Shown here piece after piece: positions 37,749-49,501 of a DNA stretch of 64,000 nt. The notes under the pieces were generated by a model that saw only the letters and a program-made list of their open reading frames with translations, had not been told where the DNA came from and made no database searches. Origin of the DNA: Rhodoferax sp. (GTDB lineage Bacteria > Pseudomonadota > Gammaproteobacteria > Burkholderiales > Burkholderiaceae_C); contig NZ_JANXUQ010000064.1 of NCBI RefSeq assembly GCF_025356155.1, positions 1 to 64,000 on the forward strand, read 5' to 3'. The translations under genes were made by a program, and so were the position numbers. Every line of letters starts with the position of its first letter. Positions within the stretch are counted from its first letter, which is position 1.

Positions 37749-38608
37749 GCATGCTCCACTTCAATGCGCATCGCGCGGGAAAAAGTCTGACCGGGCTGCA
37801 GAATGCACACGCCCATGTCGTCAGCGCTGGCACCGGTTTGGGCCATGCGGTTGACGGCGTCGTTGACGTGGCTGACCGGCTCGATCGCAATGCAGTCGCT
37901 CTCTGGCGTGCTGTACACCACCAGGCGGCTCAGGCTGGAGAGCACGCGCATCTTCAAAACACTGTCGCGCAGATGCACGGTGCCGCCCCAACCGTCAAAG
38001 CAGTGGTCCACGTCTAGCGCTGCACAGGCGGTGTCCAGGCCCGTGCTGGCGGCGTGGTGGGTTGGCAGCTTGTCCGAACCCATTTCCCAGCGGCCGGTGG
38101 CGTCGAACTGCACACGGCTATCGGGCCGTTTGATAAAAAACGGGTGCCAGCCCAAGCCCACAGGTATGGCCAGGGTGGACTGGTTGGTGATGCTTAACGA
38201 CAGCTCCAGCGCGTGGGCTTCGAGCTTGAAAGCCTGCGAGCTGTCGAAGTCAAACGGCCAGGATGCGTCTGCCTTGTGTTCATAGGAGAGCAGCGCGAAT
38301 GTGTCGTTGGTGTCCAGCACTTGCCAAGGCCGCTCCCAGCCCACGCCGTGGATGGCGTGCGGGTCAGGGCCCCAGTTTTTGACCAGCGGGTGGTCGGTGC
38401 CTTTCCACTGCAACGTGGCCTGGCCCACGCGGTTGGAAAACGGTACCAGCGGGTAACTGGCGGCTTGGCGTACGGAGTGCAAATCGTTTGGAGGGGTGGA
38501 GCGCAACACCGGAACGCCACCTATCCACAGCCCCGCAATGCAGCCACCCAATTCGGGTTTGATGTCGCACTGCAGATCAGCACAGCGCAGGGTGAGGGGG
38601 GTTGGCAT
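37745..38608 (-). CDS. Aldose 1-epimerase
   Basis: MPTPLTLRCADLQCDIKPELGGCIAGLWIGGVPVLR; AIHGVGWERPWQV; GWHPFFIKR; start moved to 38608. Confidence 0.88.
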   Translation of the reverse strand: MPTPLTLRCADLQCDIKPELGGCIAGLWIGGVPVLRSTPPNDLHSVRQAASYPLVPFSNRVGQATLQWKGTDHPLVKNWGPDPHAIHGVGWERPWQVLDTNDTFALLSYEHKADASWPFDFDSSQAFKLEAHALELSLSITNQSTLAIPVGLGWHPFFIKRPDSRVQFDATGRWEMGSDKLPTHHAASTGLDTACAALDVDHCFDGWGGTVHLRDSVLKMRVLSSLSRLVVYSTPESDCIAIEPVSHVNDAVNRMAQTGASADDMGVCILQPGQTFSRAMRIEVEHA

Positions 38609-38744
38609 AACAAGGGTCTCGTGGAAAGGGATGCAGGCAGACGACAGCGCGCAGGGCGATGGCGACATGGTCTGAAATTGTGCACCCTCGACATCGCATT
38701 CTCAGCGGAGTGCGACATTTTTTCAGCGCAAAGTTTCCACACGG

Positions 38745-40298
38745 TTACGGTGTGGCCGCCCCGCGAAGTTGTGCGGTAAAGCCACTGTTGTCTTGGTAAT
38801 TGATGTCAACTTGGTCACCACTGAAGCGCAGTGTGTAGGTATTCACCACGCCATCGGCGACCACGCGTGCAACCATGGACAACGTGCTGGCGTCCGTCCA
38901 ATTGGCCTTGACTGCGAACACCGGGTCGTTGTTTGATTCCGGGCTTGGGAACAAACCAGCGAGGCCTATAGGTCCCGCAACGCGTCGTGCACCATTCTTT
39001 GTATTGGCCGCTTTAAAAAGCAGTTCGTAGTGGGGGCTGGTCGGTGTCAAATCGAGCAGCATGCTACTCAACCCCAGACGATTGTTTTCGAACTGGTAAG
39101 ACCTTCCGCTGATGGTGGGTGCCATGGCAGACGTGGGGCCAATCGCTGTGGCCTTTTCAGTTGCGGCATCCTGGACCCGATTGAGTAGCTCGGCGTAGGC
39201 AGAAGGATTCTCGGGCAAGGTTTGAGCGGCGAGCGAGGAGGCGTCAAGCAGATCAATGAGTGCGCCGAACCGGTAGTGCGTTTTTCCAGTGGTGACCACT
39301 ACCAAGTCCAGCTTGGGCAGAACCATGATCAGTTGCCTATGGAAGCCCACGGCCATGTAGACGCCGCGTTCAGGAATGCTCCACCAGCCGTTGGCATAAC
39401 GATAGACCGGCGTGGTGCCCATGCGCATATCGACGGTCGGGTGGAATACCTTGTCGGTCCACTGCGGGGGCAGTAGTTGTTGGTCTTGCCAGGCGCCCTT
39501 GTGGAGGTAAAGGTAGCCAATCTTTGCCATGTCGCGCGGGTGCATGTACAAACCAAAGCCGCCTGTCGAATGGCCTTGTGGATCTTTTTGCCACGCGACG
39601 TCGGTGATGCCGAGTGGACCAAACAGTCGCTTTCTGGCAAACGCCTCACCACTGCCACCGGTGGCCTGGGTCAGGACGTTGGACAGCAGTTGCGTATTCC
39701 CGCTGTTGTAATTGAACGTGGTTCCCGGCGGGTGTGCCATCGGTCTGTCGAGAATGAATGCCGTCCAGTCAGGACTACGCCCCATCTGAAACATCGATTC
39801 GGGTAGACCATCCAAAGGCTCTTTCCAGTCTATGCCCGATGTCATGTCCAGCAGGTGTTCTAGCGTGATCGCTTTATGATCGGTGTCGGACTTTGCCGTG
39901 CGCTGCGCAGGGAAAAAATCCATGACCGGTTGCTGCACGGTTTTCAATAATCCGTCTTGAATAGCTATGCCAGTCAGCGTTGCTGTCACGCCCTTGGTGG
40001 CGGAGTAAATCAAATGCTTCATGCCCGCGTGATAGGGCGCGTAGTAAGCATCAACGACCAGTTTGCCGTGGCGCACTACGAGCAGACTGTCCATGCCGTT
40101 TTCGGCACCAAAATCCACCAATCGACGCACGGCATCGGAGGCCATGCCCTGTTGTTCAGGTGTCGTTTTCTGCCAGCCCGATGTCGGCCACACCACCGGT
40201 TTTGAAGCGACAGCGTCGGCTCCTTGAGAGCAGGCTGCGGTTGTTGCAAGCCATGTGGTCAACAAAAACTTTTGGAGGCAGGTGGAATTACGTTGCAT
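38745..40298 (-). CDS. Serine hydrolase (class C beta-lactamase-like), lipoprotein-like signal
   Basis: HLIYSATKGVTATLTGIAIQDGLL (SxxK); LLDMTSGIDW; N-terminal TTWLATTAACSQ. Confidence 0.85.
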   Translation of the reverse strand: MQRNSTCLQKFLLTTWLATTAACSQGADAVASKPVVWPTSGWQKTTPEQQGMASDAVRRLVDFGAENGMDSLLVVRHGKLVVDAYYAPYHAGMKHLIYSATKGVTATLTGIAIQDGLLKTVQQPVMDFFPAQRTAKSDTDHKAITLEHLLDMTSGIDWKEPLDGLPESMFQMGRSPDWTAFILDRPMAHPPGTTFNYNSGNTQLLSNVLTQATGGSGEAFARKRLFGPLGITDVAWQKDPQGHSTGGFGLYMHPRDMAKIGYLYLHKGAWQDQQLLPPQWTDKVFHPTVDMRMGTTPVYRYANGWWSIPERGVYMAVGFHRQLIMVLPKLDLVVVTTGKTHYRFGALIDLLDASSLAAQTLPENPSAYAELLNRVQDAATEKATAIGPTSAMAPTISGRSYQFENNRLGLSSMLLDLTPTSPHYELLFKAANTKNGARRVAGPIGLAGLFPSPESNNDPVFAVKANWTDASTLSMVARVVADGVVNTYTLRFSGDQVDINYQDNSGFTAQLRGAATP

Positions 40299-40403
40299 GA
40301 CGGGCCGCAGTGTTGTGAAGAGAGCCTAGTTCCCGACCCAGCGGGGCAGTCTAGCACCGGGTTTTTCGGCTAGCCTCTCGGCTCGTGGTACTCCGCAAAC
40401 AAA

Positions 40404-40439
40404 AAAAGCCCGGGAGGACGTCAAAGTCCTTCCGGGCTG
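40404..40439 (-). terminator. Rho-independent terminator downstream of amtB
   Basis: Minus strand reads AGCCCGGAAGG-loop-CCTCCCGGGCT followed by TTTTTTT. Confidence 0.75.
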
Positions 40440-40492
40440 CACTTCATAGAGGTGAAGCTTTTGGGCTAGCGCGCCAAGCGCGCTAGCGTTGC

Positions 40493-42396
<1,904 letters not shown>

Positions 42397-43182
42397 TCAG
42401 AATGTGTATTTCAGACCGACGGTGACGGCGTTTTTGCCGATGTTGTCAAAGCCGGGGACTTTGTAGAAGGAGTCTTTGGCATCGGTGGTCATGGCAGCCA
42501 AAGAGGCGGTCAGGCCATTGCCGAAGTCTTTGCCCACGGTCAACGAGTAGTCGGTGTAGTCACCGGCGCTGCCGGTCTGGTTAGGAATGGACTGGCGACC
42601 CACGTGGGGTGTCAGCGAAAAGCCACCGCCCAGGTCAAACGCGGCAGCCACTTCAAAGTAGTAGCTGCCCTTGCTGTCGGGGTTGGCGATGAAGTTGCCA
42701 GTGCTTTGGCTGTATTTGGCAGTCACGATGCCAAAGGTCAGGGCGCCATAGACTTCTGTTGTGTTGGCGTTGACCAGCACGCGGTCAGCCGTGTTGTTGG
42801 GGTATTGGTAAGTAATCACGCCGATATCAAAGCTGAAGTCTTTGGCAATCTCGCCCTTGTAGCCGCCGTAGAAGTCTACTTCCATGGTGCCGTCGGTAGC
42901 GCCCACATAGTCCTTGATCCAGTTGATGTTGGAACCCCAGGCGCCTACGTAGAGGCCGCTCTTGTGGGCGAAATCGACGCCGACTTGCAACGCTGGTTTG
43001 AACGAGGTCTGCGAAACGCTGCGGAAGCGGTAATCGCTGACCACGCCGACATTGAAAGTCAGGCTGGACGCTGGCTCCGGCGCAGCTGCAGGAGCCGCCA
43101 TGGGACTGGCTGTTTGGGCCATTGCTGCGGTACCGACCAACGCAGTTGCAAGAACGAGGATGGATTTAGTTTTGAGGCTCAT
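42397..43182 (-). CDS. TorF family putative porin
   Basis: MSLKTKSILVLATALVGTAAMAQ signal; LTFNVGVVSDYRFRSVSQTSFKPALQVGVDFAHKSGLYVGAWGSNINW; C-terminal VTVGLKYTF. Confidence 0.85.
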   Translation of the reverse strand: MSLKTKSILVLATALVGTAAMAQTASPMAAPAAAPEPASSLTFNVGVVSDYRFRSVSQTSFKPALQVGVDFAHKSGLYVGAWGSNINWIKDYVGATDGTMEVDFYGGYKGEIAKDFSFDIGVITYQYPNNTADRVLVNANTTEVYGALTFGIVTAKYSQSTGNFIANPDSKGSYYFEVAAAFDLGGGFSLTPHVGRQSIPNQTGSAGDYTDYSLTVGKDFGNGLTASLAAMTTDAKDSFYKVPGFDNIGKNAVTVGLKYTF

Positions 43183-43382
43183 TGAAAACTCCTGAAGGGT
43201 TGCGGGATGAACCCTCAAAGCACGATACATGCCATTACATTTTCTTTTTGAATCCTGCCGAACGGTCTACCAATCGGCGCGCTTCGCGTTATGCTAGCTG
43301 TACATATAAACAGCTACCGCCATGCGTCGCACTTGTTTGGGGCGTTGCTATTGCGGTGCGCACTAATTTGGGAGTTTGTGAA

Positions 43383-44933
43383 ATGGGCTTGTCTTTGGTG
43401 CAGAGCCGTGCGCTGCGGGGCTTGGACGCGGCTAAGGTGACGGTGGAAGTGCATTTGGCCAACGGCCTTCCCAGCTTTACGCTGGTGGGTTTGGCCGATG
43501 TGGAGGTTAAAGAGGCCCGGGAGCGCGTGCGCTGCGCCATCCAGAATGCCGGGCTTACGTTCCCACATAACCAAAGAATCACCGTCAATTTGGCCCCAGC
43601 CGACTTGCCCAAGGATTCGGGGCGGCTGGACCTGCCAATCGCACTGGGCATTTTGGCCGCCAGTGGGCAAATTGACGGTGCCCAGCTCGCGAGTTACGAA
43701 TTTGCCGGAGAGTTGTCGCTGACCGGTGCGCTGCAGCCGGTGCGGGGTGCACTGGCCATGGCGTTGGCCCTGCATGTGGGCAAAGTTGCCACGCGCCTGG
43801 TGCTGCCACCCGGCAATGCCGAGGAAGCGGCTCTCGTTCCGGGCGCCGAGGTGTACCGGGCAAGGCATTTGCTCGATGTGGTGCGGCAGTTTGTGCCATC
43901 GGGTGCCGCGTTGGACGCTTTGGCGGGCGATGCCGCGCCACCGCCCGGGGATGACGGCTGGACGCGTCTGGTGGCACAACCACCCAGCGCTACCAAGCGC
44001 TGGTCGGATATGGCCGATGTCAAGGGTCAGGCCGGTGCCAAACGTGCGCTGGAGATTGCGGCTGCAGGCGGCCACAGCGTGTTGTTGGTGGGGCCACCGG
44101 GCTCGGGCAAATCGATGCTGGCCCAGCGTTTTGCTGGTTTGTTGCCAGCGATGTCGTGTGACGAAGCCCTGCAAAGTGCCGCCATCGGCAGCCTGAGCGG
44201 GCGCTTTGCTATTGAAAACTGGGGGGTGCGGCCCACGTGTAGTCCGCACCACTCGGCCAGCGCGGTGGCGTTGGTTGGCGGGGGCTCACCCCCGCGGCCG
44301 GGTGAAATCTCGCTAGCCCACCACGGGGTTCTGTTTTTAGATGAAATGCCCGAATTTCCCAGGGCGGCATTGGAGGCTCTGCGTGAACCGCTGGAGACCG
44401 GCTGCATCACCATCTCCAGGGCGGCGCAGCGTTCAGAATTCCCGGCCCGTTTTCAGCTGATAGGGGCGATGAACCCCTGCCCCTGCGGTTACCTGGGCTC
44501 AGCCGCGCATGCCTGTCGCTGCACACCGGACCAGATCCACCGCTACCAGTCCAAGCTCAGCGGTCCGCTGATGGACCGCATCGATTTGCATGTGGAAGTG
44601 CCCAACCTGCCCCACGCCGACCTGCTGGGTGCACCGGCGGGCGAATCGACCGACAGCATCCGTGCGCGTTGCAACGCGGCCCGGCAACGGGCGATCGACC
44701 GCCAAGGCAGCAGCAATATGGCGCTGCAGGGGCAAGCCATCGACCAACACGTTTTGCTCGATGCCGACGCGCTGAAGTTCCTGAACGTGGCAGCCAGCCG
44801 CCTGGGTTGGTCGGCACGGGGCACACACCGCGCGCTGAAGGTGGCGCGCACCATTGCCGACCTGGCTGGGGCGCAATACACACAGGTGGCCCATGTGGCT
44901 GAGGCCATGCAATACCGGCGCAATCCAATGTGA
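43383..44933 (+). CDS. comM: YifB/ComM family Mg-chelatase-like AAA ATPase
   Basis: MGLSLVQSRALRGLDAAKVTVEVHLANGLPSFTLVGLADVEVKEARERVRCAI; HSVLLVGPPGSGKSMLAQRF; GVLFLDEMPEF. Confidence 0.93.
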   Translation: MGLSLVQSRALRGLDAAKVTVEVHLANGLPSFTLVGLADVEVKEARERVRCAIQNAGLTFPHNQRITVNLAPADLPKDSGRLDLPIALGILAASGQIDGAQLASYEFAGELSLTGALQPVRGALAMALALHVGKVATRLVLPPGNAEEAALVPGAEVYRARHLLDVVRQFVPSGAALDALAGDAAPPPGDDGWTRLVAQPPSATKRWSDMADVKGQAGAKRALEIAAAGGHSVLLVGPPGSGKSMLAQRFAGLLPAMSCDEALQSAAIGSLSGRFAIENWGVRPTCSPHHSASAVALVGGGSPPRPGEISLAHHGVLFLDEMPEFPRAALEALREPLETGCITISRAAQRSEFPARFQLIGAMNPCPCGYLGSAAHACRCTPDQIHRYQSKLSGPLMDRIDLHVEVPNLPHADLLGAPAGESTDSIRARCNAARQRAIDRQGSSNMALQGQAIDQHVLLDADALKFLNVAASRLGWSARGTHRALKVARTIADLAGAQYTQVAHVAEAMQYRRNPM

Positions 44934-45060
44934 CCCCACGCTTCCCCAATTATTAGCGCCGCTTACAAAGCCGCTGCGATTGTGTGACCGAGGGACTGTG
45001 GCATATCCCTTGCAACGCCACTCCGATATCATCTCCGCAATCCACCCTGAAAGCCATGCT

Positions 45061-45975
45061 ATGACCGTTCGCCATCCGTTTTCTCGCAAAATGTTGAACG
45101 CCTCCCTGCTGGTTGCCGCAGTTTTAGGCTGTGCGGGTGAAGCTGCCGAGGCAGGCCCGGTGCTGGACCGCATCCGCCAGAGCGGCAAGATCACGCTGGC
45201 ACACCGCGAGTCGTCCATCCCGTTCTCCTATCTCGATGCCGACAAGAAGCCCGTGGGTTACACCATGGACCTGTGCATGAAAATCGGCGAGGCGGTTCGC
45301 AAGCACTTGGGGCTCAAGGCTCTGACCACCGAATATCTCAAAGTCAGCGAGTTCAACCAGGTCAAAATGATCGAAGAAGACAAGGCGGATCTGGAATGCG
45401 GTGTCACGGCCAACAATGCCGAGCGACGCGAAAAGGTGGCGTTCACGATACCTCACTACATCACCGGCACCCGCTTCATGGTGCGCGCAGACAGCACCAT
45501 CACCGACCTCAAGGGTTTTGAGGGGCTGACCCTGGTGTCCACCTACAAGACACCGTCACTTGAGGCCATCAAGCGCGCCAACAAGGAGCGCCTTCTGCGC
45601 ATCAGCATCATGCAGGCCAACGACCACGTGCAGGCCACGGAGATGATTGAAAAAGAGCAGGCCGATGGGTTTGCGATGGACGATGTGCTGCTCTACGGCG
45701 TGATCTCCAGTCGACCCGACCCGACCAAGCTCAAGGTGGTGGGCAAGTACCTGACGCTGGAGCCGTTGTCCATCGTCATGTCCAAGAACGACCCCGAGCT
45801 CAAGGCCATGGTGGACGAAGAGATGAAGCGTCTGATCTATTCGCATGAGGCCAACGCCATCTACGACCGTTGGTTCACCAAACCCATTCCACCCCGCAAC
45901 ACCGCGCTGAACATCCCGATGAACTACCTGCTGCGCGATTTGTGGAAGTACCCCACGGACCGTGCGCCGAACTGA
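45061..45975 (+). CDS. Amino-acid ABC transporter substrate-binding protein (glutamate/aspartate, GltI-like)
   Basis: VLDRIRQSGKITLAHRESSIPFSYLDADKKPVGYTMDLC; TPSLEAIKRANKERLL; PMNYLLRDLWKYPTD. Confidence 0.88.
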   Translation: MTVRHPFSRKMLNASLLVAAVLGCAGEAAEAGPVLDRIRQSGKITLAHRESSIPFSYLDADKKPVGYTMDLCMKIGEAVRKHLGLKALTTEYLKVSEFNQVKMIEEDKADLECGVTANNAERREKVAFTIPHYITGTRFMVRADSTITDLKGFEGLTLVSTYKTPSLEAIKRANKERLLRISIMQANDHVQATEMIEKEQADGFAMDDVLLYGVISSRPDPTKLKVVGKYLTLEPLSIVMSKNDPELKAMVDEEMKRLIYSHEANAIYDRWFTKPIPPRNTALNIPMNYLLRDLWKYPTDRAPN

Positions 45976-46013
45976 CCCGGCGGTCGGATTTTTGAGATGC
46001 GACGCTCGCCCGC

Positions 46014-47261
46014 TTATAAACGGGTAGCGGTAGCCAGGGGCCAGCGGCTGGTGATGTAGTCCACCACCGCCTGCGCACTGCCCGGGCGCAGCGCGGGGTC
46101 CTTATGCATCATCTTGTCCAACAGGTCTTGCATGGTGCGGTGCTGCGGCGCCAGCCGGGGCGTGGGGGAGAAGAGATGCTGGGCCAGCAGCACCTCCACC
46201 CGGTCGGCGGCGTATGGGCGTTCACCGGTCAGCATTTCATGAAAAATCACGCCCAGGCAATAGATGTCGCTGGCCGCGCTGACCGGTCGGCCCGACGCCT
46301 GTTCGGGGCTCAGGTAGTAGGGCGAGCCAATGATTTCGCCATGCATGGTATGCCCAAGCGCATGGTCGGCATGTTTGGCGATACCGAAGTCGATTAGCGC
46401 CACACTGCCGTCCTGGCGCAGCATCAGATTGTCGGGTTTAACGTCGCGGTGGACGATGCCCAAGGCGTGGATCTGCACCAGCGCCAGCGCTACCTGCACG
46501 GTCACGCCCAGGGCCTGGTTTTGGGTCATGCCGGCGGCAATGCGGCGCTTGATGTCGCCGCCCGCGAAGTACTCCATTGACAAAAAGGCATGGGCGTCGG
46601 TGATGCCCTGGTCGTAGATCTTGGCAACGTTGGGGTGATCGATCTGCGCCAGCAGCGCGTATTCCTGGATGAAGCGGTGCAGCAGGGCTATATCTTCGTC
46701 GTTACCCGTGTCCAATACCTTGAGCGCCAGTTCGCGCTGGTCGGCCTCACGCACGGCCAGGAACACCTCGGACATACCACCGCTGCCAATCTTGCGCAGG
46801 ATGCGGTAGCCTTTAACTGCCACCGGCGGGCGCACCTTGGCCGCGTTTGCCAAACTGACGGTGGCCTTTGACGGGGTGTCTGCCTTGCCAAAGGTCTGGT
46901 TGCGCTTGATGCGCGCCGACACCGCTTCCAGCAATTCGTCGTGCGTAAACGGCTTGCCCAGGTAGTCATCGGCACCCAGGTTCATGCCGCGGCGCCGGTC
47001 GGCCCGGTCGGTGCGGGCGGACAGAAAAATCAGTGGGATGGTGGCCGTCAACGGGTCTGCCCGCAACTGCTCCAGCAGGCCGTAACCATCAAGCTCGGGC
47101 ATCATCACGTCGGACAAAATCAGGCCTGGTATGTGTTCGCGCGCCAGCGCCAGAGCCAAGCGCCCGTTGCTGGCCTCGATTACATCAAAGCCCTCCATTC
47201 GCAGCATGGAGACGACGTTGTTACGAATGGCGGTTTCGTCTTCGACGACCAGAATCTTCAC
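46014..47261 (-). CDS. Response-regulator receiver fused to Ser/Thr protein kinase
   Basis: REC: MKILVVEDETAIRNNVV...LILSDVMMPELDGYG...LGKPF; kinase: GYRILRKIGSGGMSEVFLAV, VHRDVKPDNLMLRQDGSVALIDFGIAKH, GSPYYLSPEQASGRPV. Confidence 0.92.
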   Translation of the reverse strand: MKILVVEDETAIRNNVVSMLRMEGFDVIEASNGRLALALAREHIPGLILSDVMMPELDGYGLLEQLRADPLTATIPLIFLSARTDRADRRRGMNLGADDYLGKPFTHDELLEAVSARIKRNQTFGKADTPSKATVSLANAAKVRPPVAVKGYRILRKIGSGGMSEVFLAVREADQRELALKVLDTGNDEDIALLHRFIQEYALLAQIDHPNVAKIYDQGITDAHAFLSMEYFAGGDIKRRIAAGMTQNQALGVTVQVALALVQIHALGIVHRDVKPDNLMLRQDGSVALIDFGIAKHADHALGHTMHGEIIGSPYYLSPEQASGRPVSAASDIYCLGVIFHEMLTGERPYAADRVEVLLAQHLFSPTPRLAPQHRTMQDLLDKMMHKDPALRPGSAQAVVDYITSRWPLATATRL

Positions 47262-47322
47262 GCAATCTCCCCATCAGTCATAGCGCGCACCATACCATTG
47301 GGCGCAGCAAAGCGGGAGCTTT

Positions 47323-48573
47323 TTATTGCTCGCGCAACGGGACGCCGGTCTGGCGCAGGTAGGCCAGGATGTCTTTGCTCACCGGGCCCACCGCCCGTGC
47401 TTTTTCCGCCATCTCGGCCGCGCTGGTGGTCTGACCCAGGGCTGCCAGCGACACGGCCGTGCCTAGCAGCCAGCGTTGTTCGTCCGGGCGCGTCTGCAGG
47501 GCCATCATGTAGGCGTGCACGCTGTCCGGGTGGCGACCCAGCCGCTGGGCGGCGCTGCCGCGTATCGCCCACAAATCTGCCTGGTTGCCCAGTAGTGGCT
47601 CAAGGCGTGTCAGCATTTCCCACACTGTGCCGTAGCGGCCATCCGCCAGTTGCATGCGTGCCATCTCGCGCACCAGCGGCACCAGCACGGTCGTACCGCT
47701 ACCCGCCGCGGTACCCGCTTTGAGGCTGCGCTCGGTCGCTGCAATGGACTGTTGCATCAGCTCCATGGCGGCATCGTGCGAGCCGCTATTCCACAGGCTT
47801 TGGGCCTGGGCTATGGCGTCTCCACCGGCTTGTTGCTGGCGCTGGATGGAGGGGCCGCTGTTGTCGTTTACAGGGGAGGGCGACGGTGCGGTACTGGCCA
47901 GCGTTGCACGCGCTTTGGGGCGGTCTATGGGGGTAGGGGTGGACGCTGCAACAACGGGCGATGATGCAGCCGGCAGGGCGACCGCCGATGGGGGTGGCGT
48001 AGAGGCCGTGGGTGGCGCGCGCGGTGCGGCGGGGGCTGGCGTGGACAGCAAGGCATCCAGTGCGCGCCGTGCGGACAGGCTGGACTCCATGCGCAAGTTC
48101 ATGGCAGTCGCAGGTGTATTGGTATTCGTTGTTGCGGTCGGGTTGCCAACCGGGACACTGGTAACGGCGGGATCGGATGCTGGCTTTGGAATACTGACAG
48201 ATACCGTTGGCGTACTGGCCGCAGTAGACAGGCCAGGTGCTGAACTGGGTGCCAGGCCAACAGGGGTTTGGACCGGTGCGGCAACCGGTGCTACGGCCAC
48301 TACCCCAGTGGGTGCGCCAGTTGAGTTGCCTGACCACCATACCCACGCACCGGCTGCCGCGGCGATGGCAAGAATACAAACCAGGCCCAACCACAGGCGC
48401 GAGCGGTCGTGGGGCGAACCGATATCGGCCAAGATGTCTATTCCCACTCTGGCGGTGCCCTGGCGCAGCGCCTCCGTTGCGGGGGCTGTTGTTGTAGTGC
48501 CAGTGGCAGATCCGAGCGCGAGGGTTACGTGGCGGTGGTCCAGATCCCGCAGCATTTTGTTGATGACGCTCAC
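47323..48573 (-). CDS. mshN: MSHA biogenesis protein MshN-like (TPR)
   Basis: MSVINKMLRDLDHRHV N-terminus, single TM, C-terminal TPR-like region; adjacent to mshM/mshL. Confidence 0.8.
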   Translation of the reverse strand: MSVINKMLRDLDHRHVTLALGSATGTTTTAPATEALRQGTARVGIDILADIGSPHDRSRLWLGLVCILAIAAAAGAWVWWSGNSTGAPTGVVAVAPVAAPVQTPVGLAPSSAPGLSTAASTPTVSVSIPKPASDPAVTSVPVGNPTATTNTNTPATAMNLRMESSLSARRALDALLSTPAPAAPRAPPTASTPPPSAVALPAASSPVVAASTPTPIDRPKARATLASTAPSPSPVNDNSGPSIQRQQQAGGDAIAQAQSLWNSGSHDAAMELMQQSIAATERSLKAGTAAGSGTTVLVPLVREMARMQLADGRYGTVWEMLTRLEPLLGNQADLWAIRGSAAQRLGRHPDSVHAYMMALQTRPDEQRWLLGTAVSLAALGQTTSAAEMAEKARAVGPVSKDILAYLRQTGVPLREQ

Positions 48574-49496
48574 GGCTTGCTCCTAGCCGGCGTGCGCAAT
48601 TCGATGTCGGGGAACGGTATCAAGGGCATGGGGGCAGCGCGCCGTGTCCAGATGCGACGCCACCAGGGTAGGCGTGGAACCACGCCGGGCGTATCCCGCG
48701 CAGCCAGGCGCACATGGGCGGCGCTGACGCGATGCACATTTTCGCCATAAGCCAGCATCAGGCATTTGTGGGCGATCACGTTGACCAGGCGGGGCACGCC
48801 GCCGCTGATGCGGGCGATCGCCTTGGCTGCCTCGGCGTCAAACACCTGCACATCGGTATGCGCGTCTATCGCCGCCGTGGCCATGCGGTGGACCAGGTAC
48901 ACAGGCACGCGGTCGGCGGACATGGGGCCTAAATATTCGCTGAAGGTGATGCGTTGCATCAGCTGGCGGATCTCGGGACGTGCCAATTTGGCATCCAGCT
49001 CGGGCTGGCCCAGCAACACCAGTTGCAAGAGCTTGCGCTTCTCTGTTTCCAGGTTGGACAGCAAACGCAGGCTCTCCACCGTGCGCAGAGGAATGGCTTG
49101 CGCCTCGTCAATGCAGACCACGACCTGGCGGCCTTCTTGCGCATGGTGCAGCAGGCAATCACGCAACGCGTTGAGCACGCTGTGGCGGCTGATGGGGGGC
49201 ACGAGCTTGATGCTGAGTTCCAGCGCCAACGCCATCAACAGATCGTCGGGCCCCATATCGGGGTTGGGGATATACGCGGTGACAAACTCACCTTGAAGGG
49301 TCTTGAGCAATTGGCGGCATAACACGGTCTTGCCGCAGCCCACTTCGCCGACGATCTTGAGAAAACCTTCGCCACTGCGCAGCGCCACCAGCAGTGTGTT
49401 AAGCGCCGCTTGCGCGCTCTCGTGTGGGTAAAAAAAGGACGAATCAGGCGTGATCGAAAACGGGGCCTCACGCAGTGAAAAGTGCCCCAGGTACAT
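48570..49496 (-). CDS. mshM: MSHA biogenesis ATPase MshM (ExeA-like AAA)
   Basis: MYLGHFSLREAPFSITPDSSFFYPHESAQAALNTLLVALRSGEGFLKIVGEVGCGKTVLCRQLL; VVCIDEAQAIP. Confidence 0.88.
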   Translation of the reverse strand: MYLGHFSLREAPFSITPDSSFFYPHESAQAALNTLLVALRSGEGFLKIVGEVGCGKTVLCRQLLKTLQGEFVTAYIPNPDMGPDDLLMALALELSIKLVPPISRHSVLNALRDCLLHHAQEGRQVVVCIDEAQAIPLRTVESLRLLSNLETEKRKLLQLVLLGQPELDAKLARPEIRQLMQRITFSEYLGPMSADRVPVYLVHRMATAAIDAHTDVQVFDAEAAKAIARISGGVPRLVNVIAHKCLMLAYGENVHRVSAAHVRLAARDTPGVVPRLPWWRRIWTRRAAPMPLIPFPDIELRTPARSKP

Positions 49497-49501
49497 GTTG
49501 C

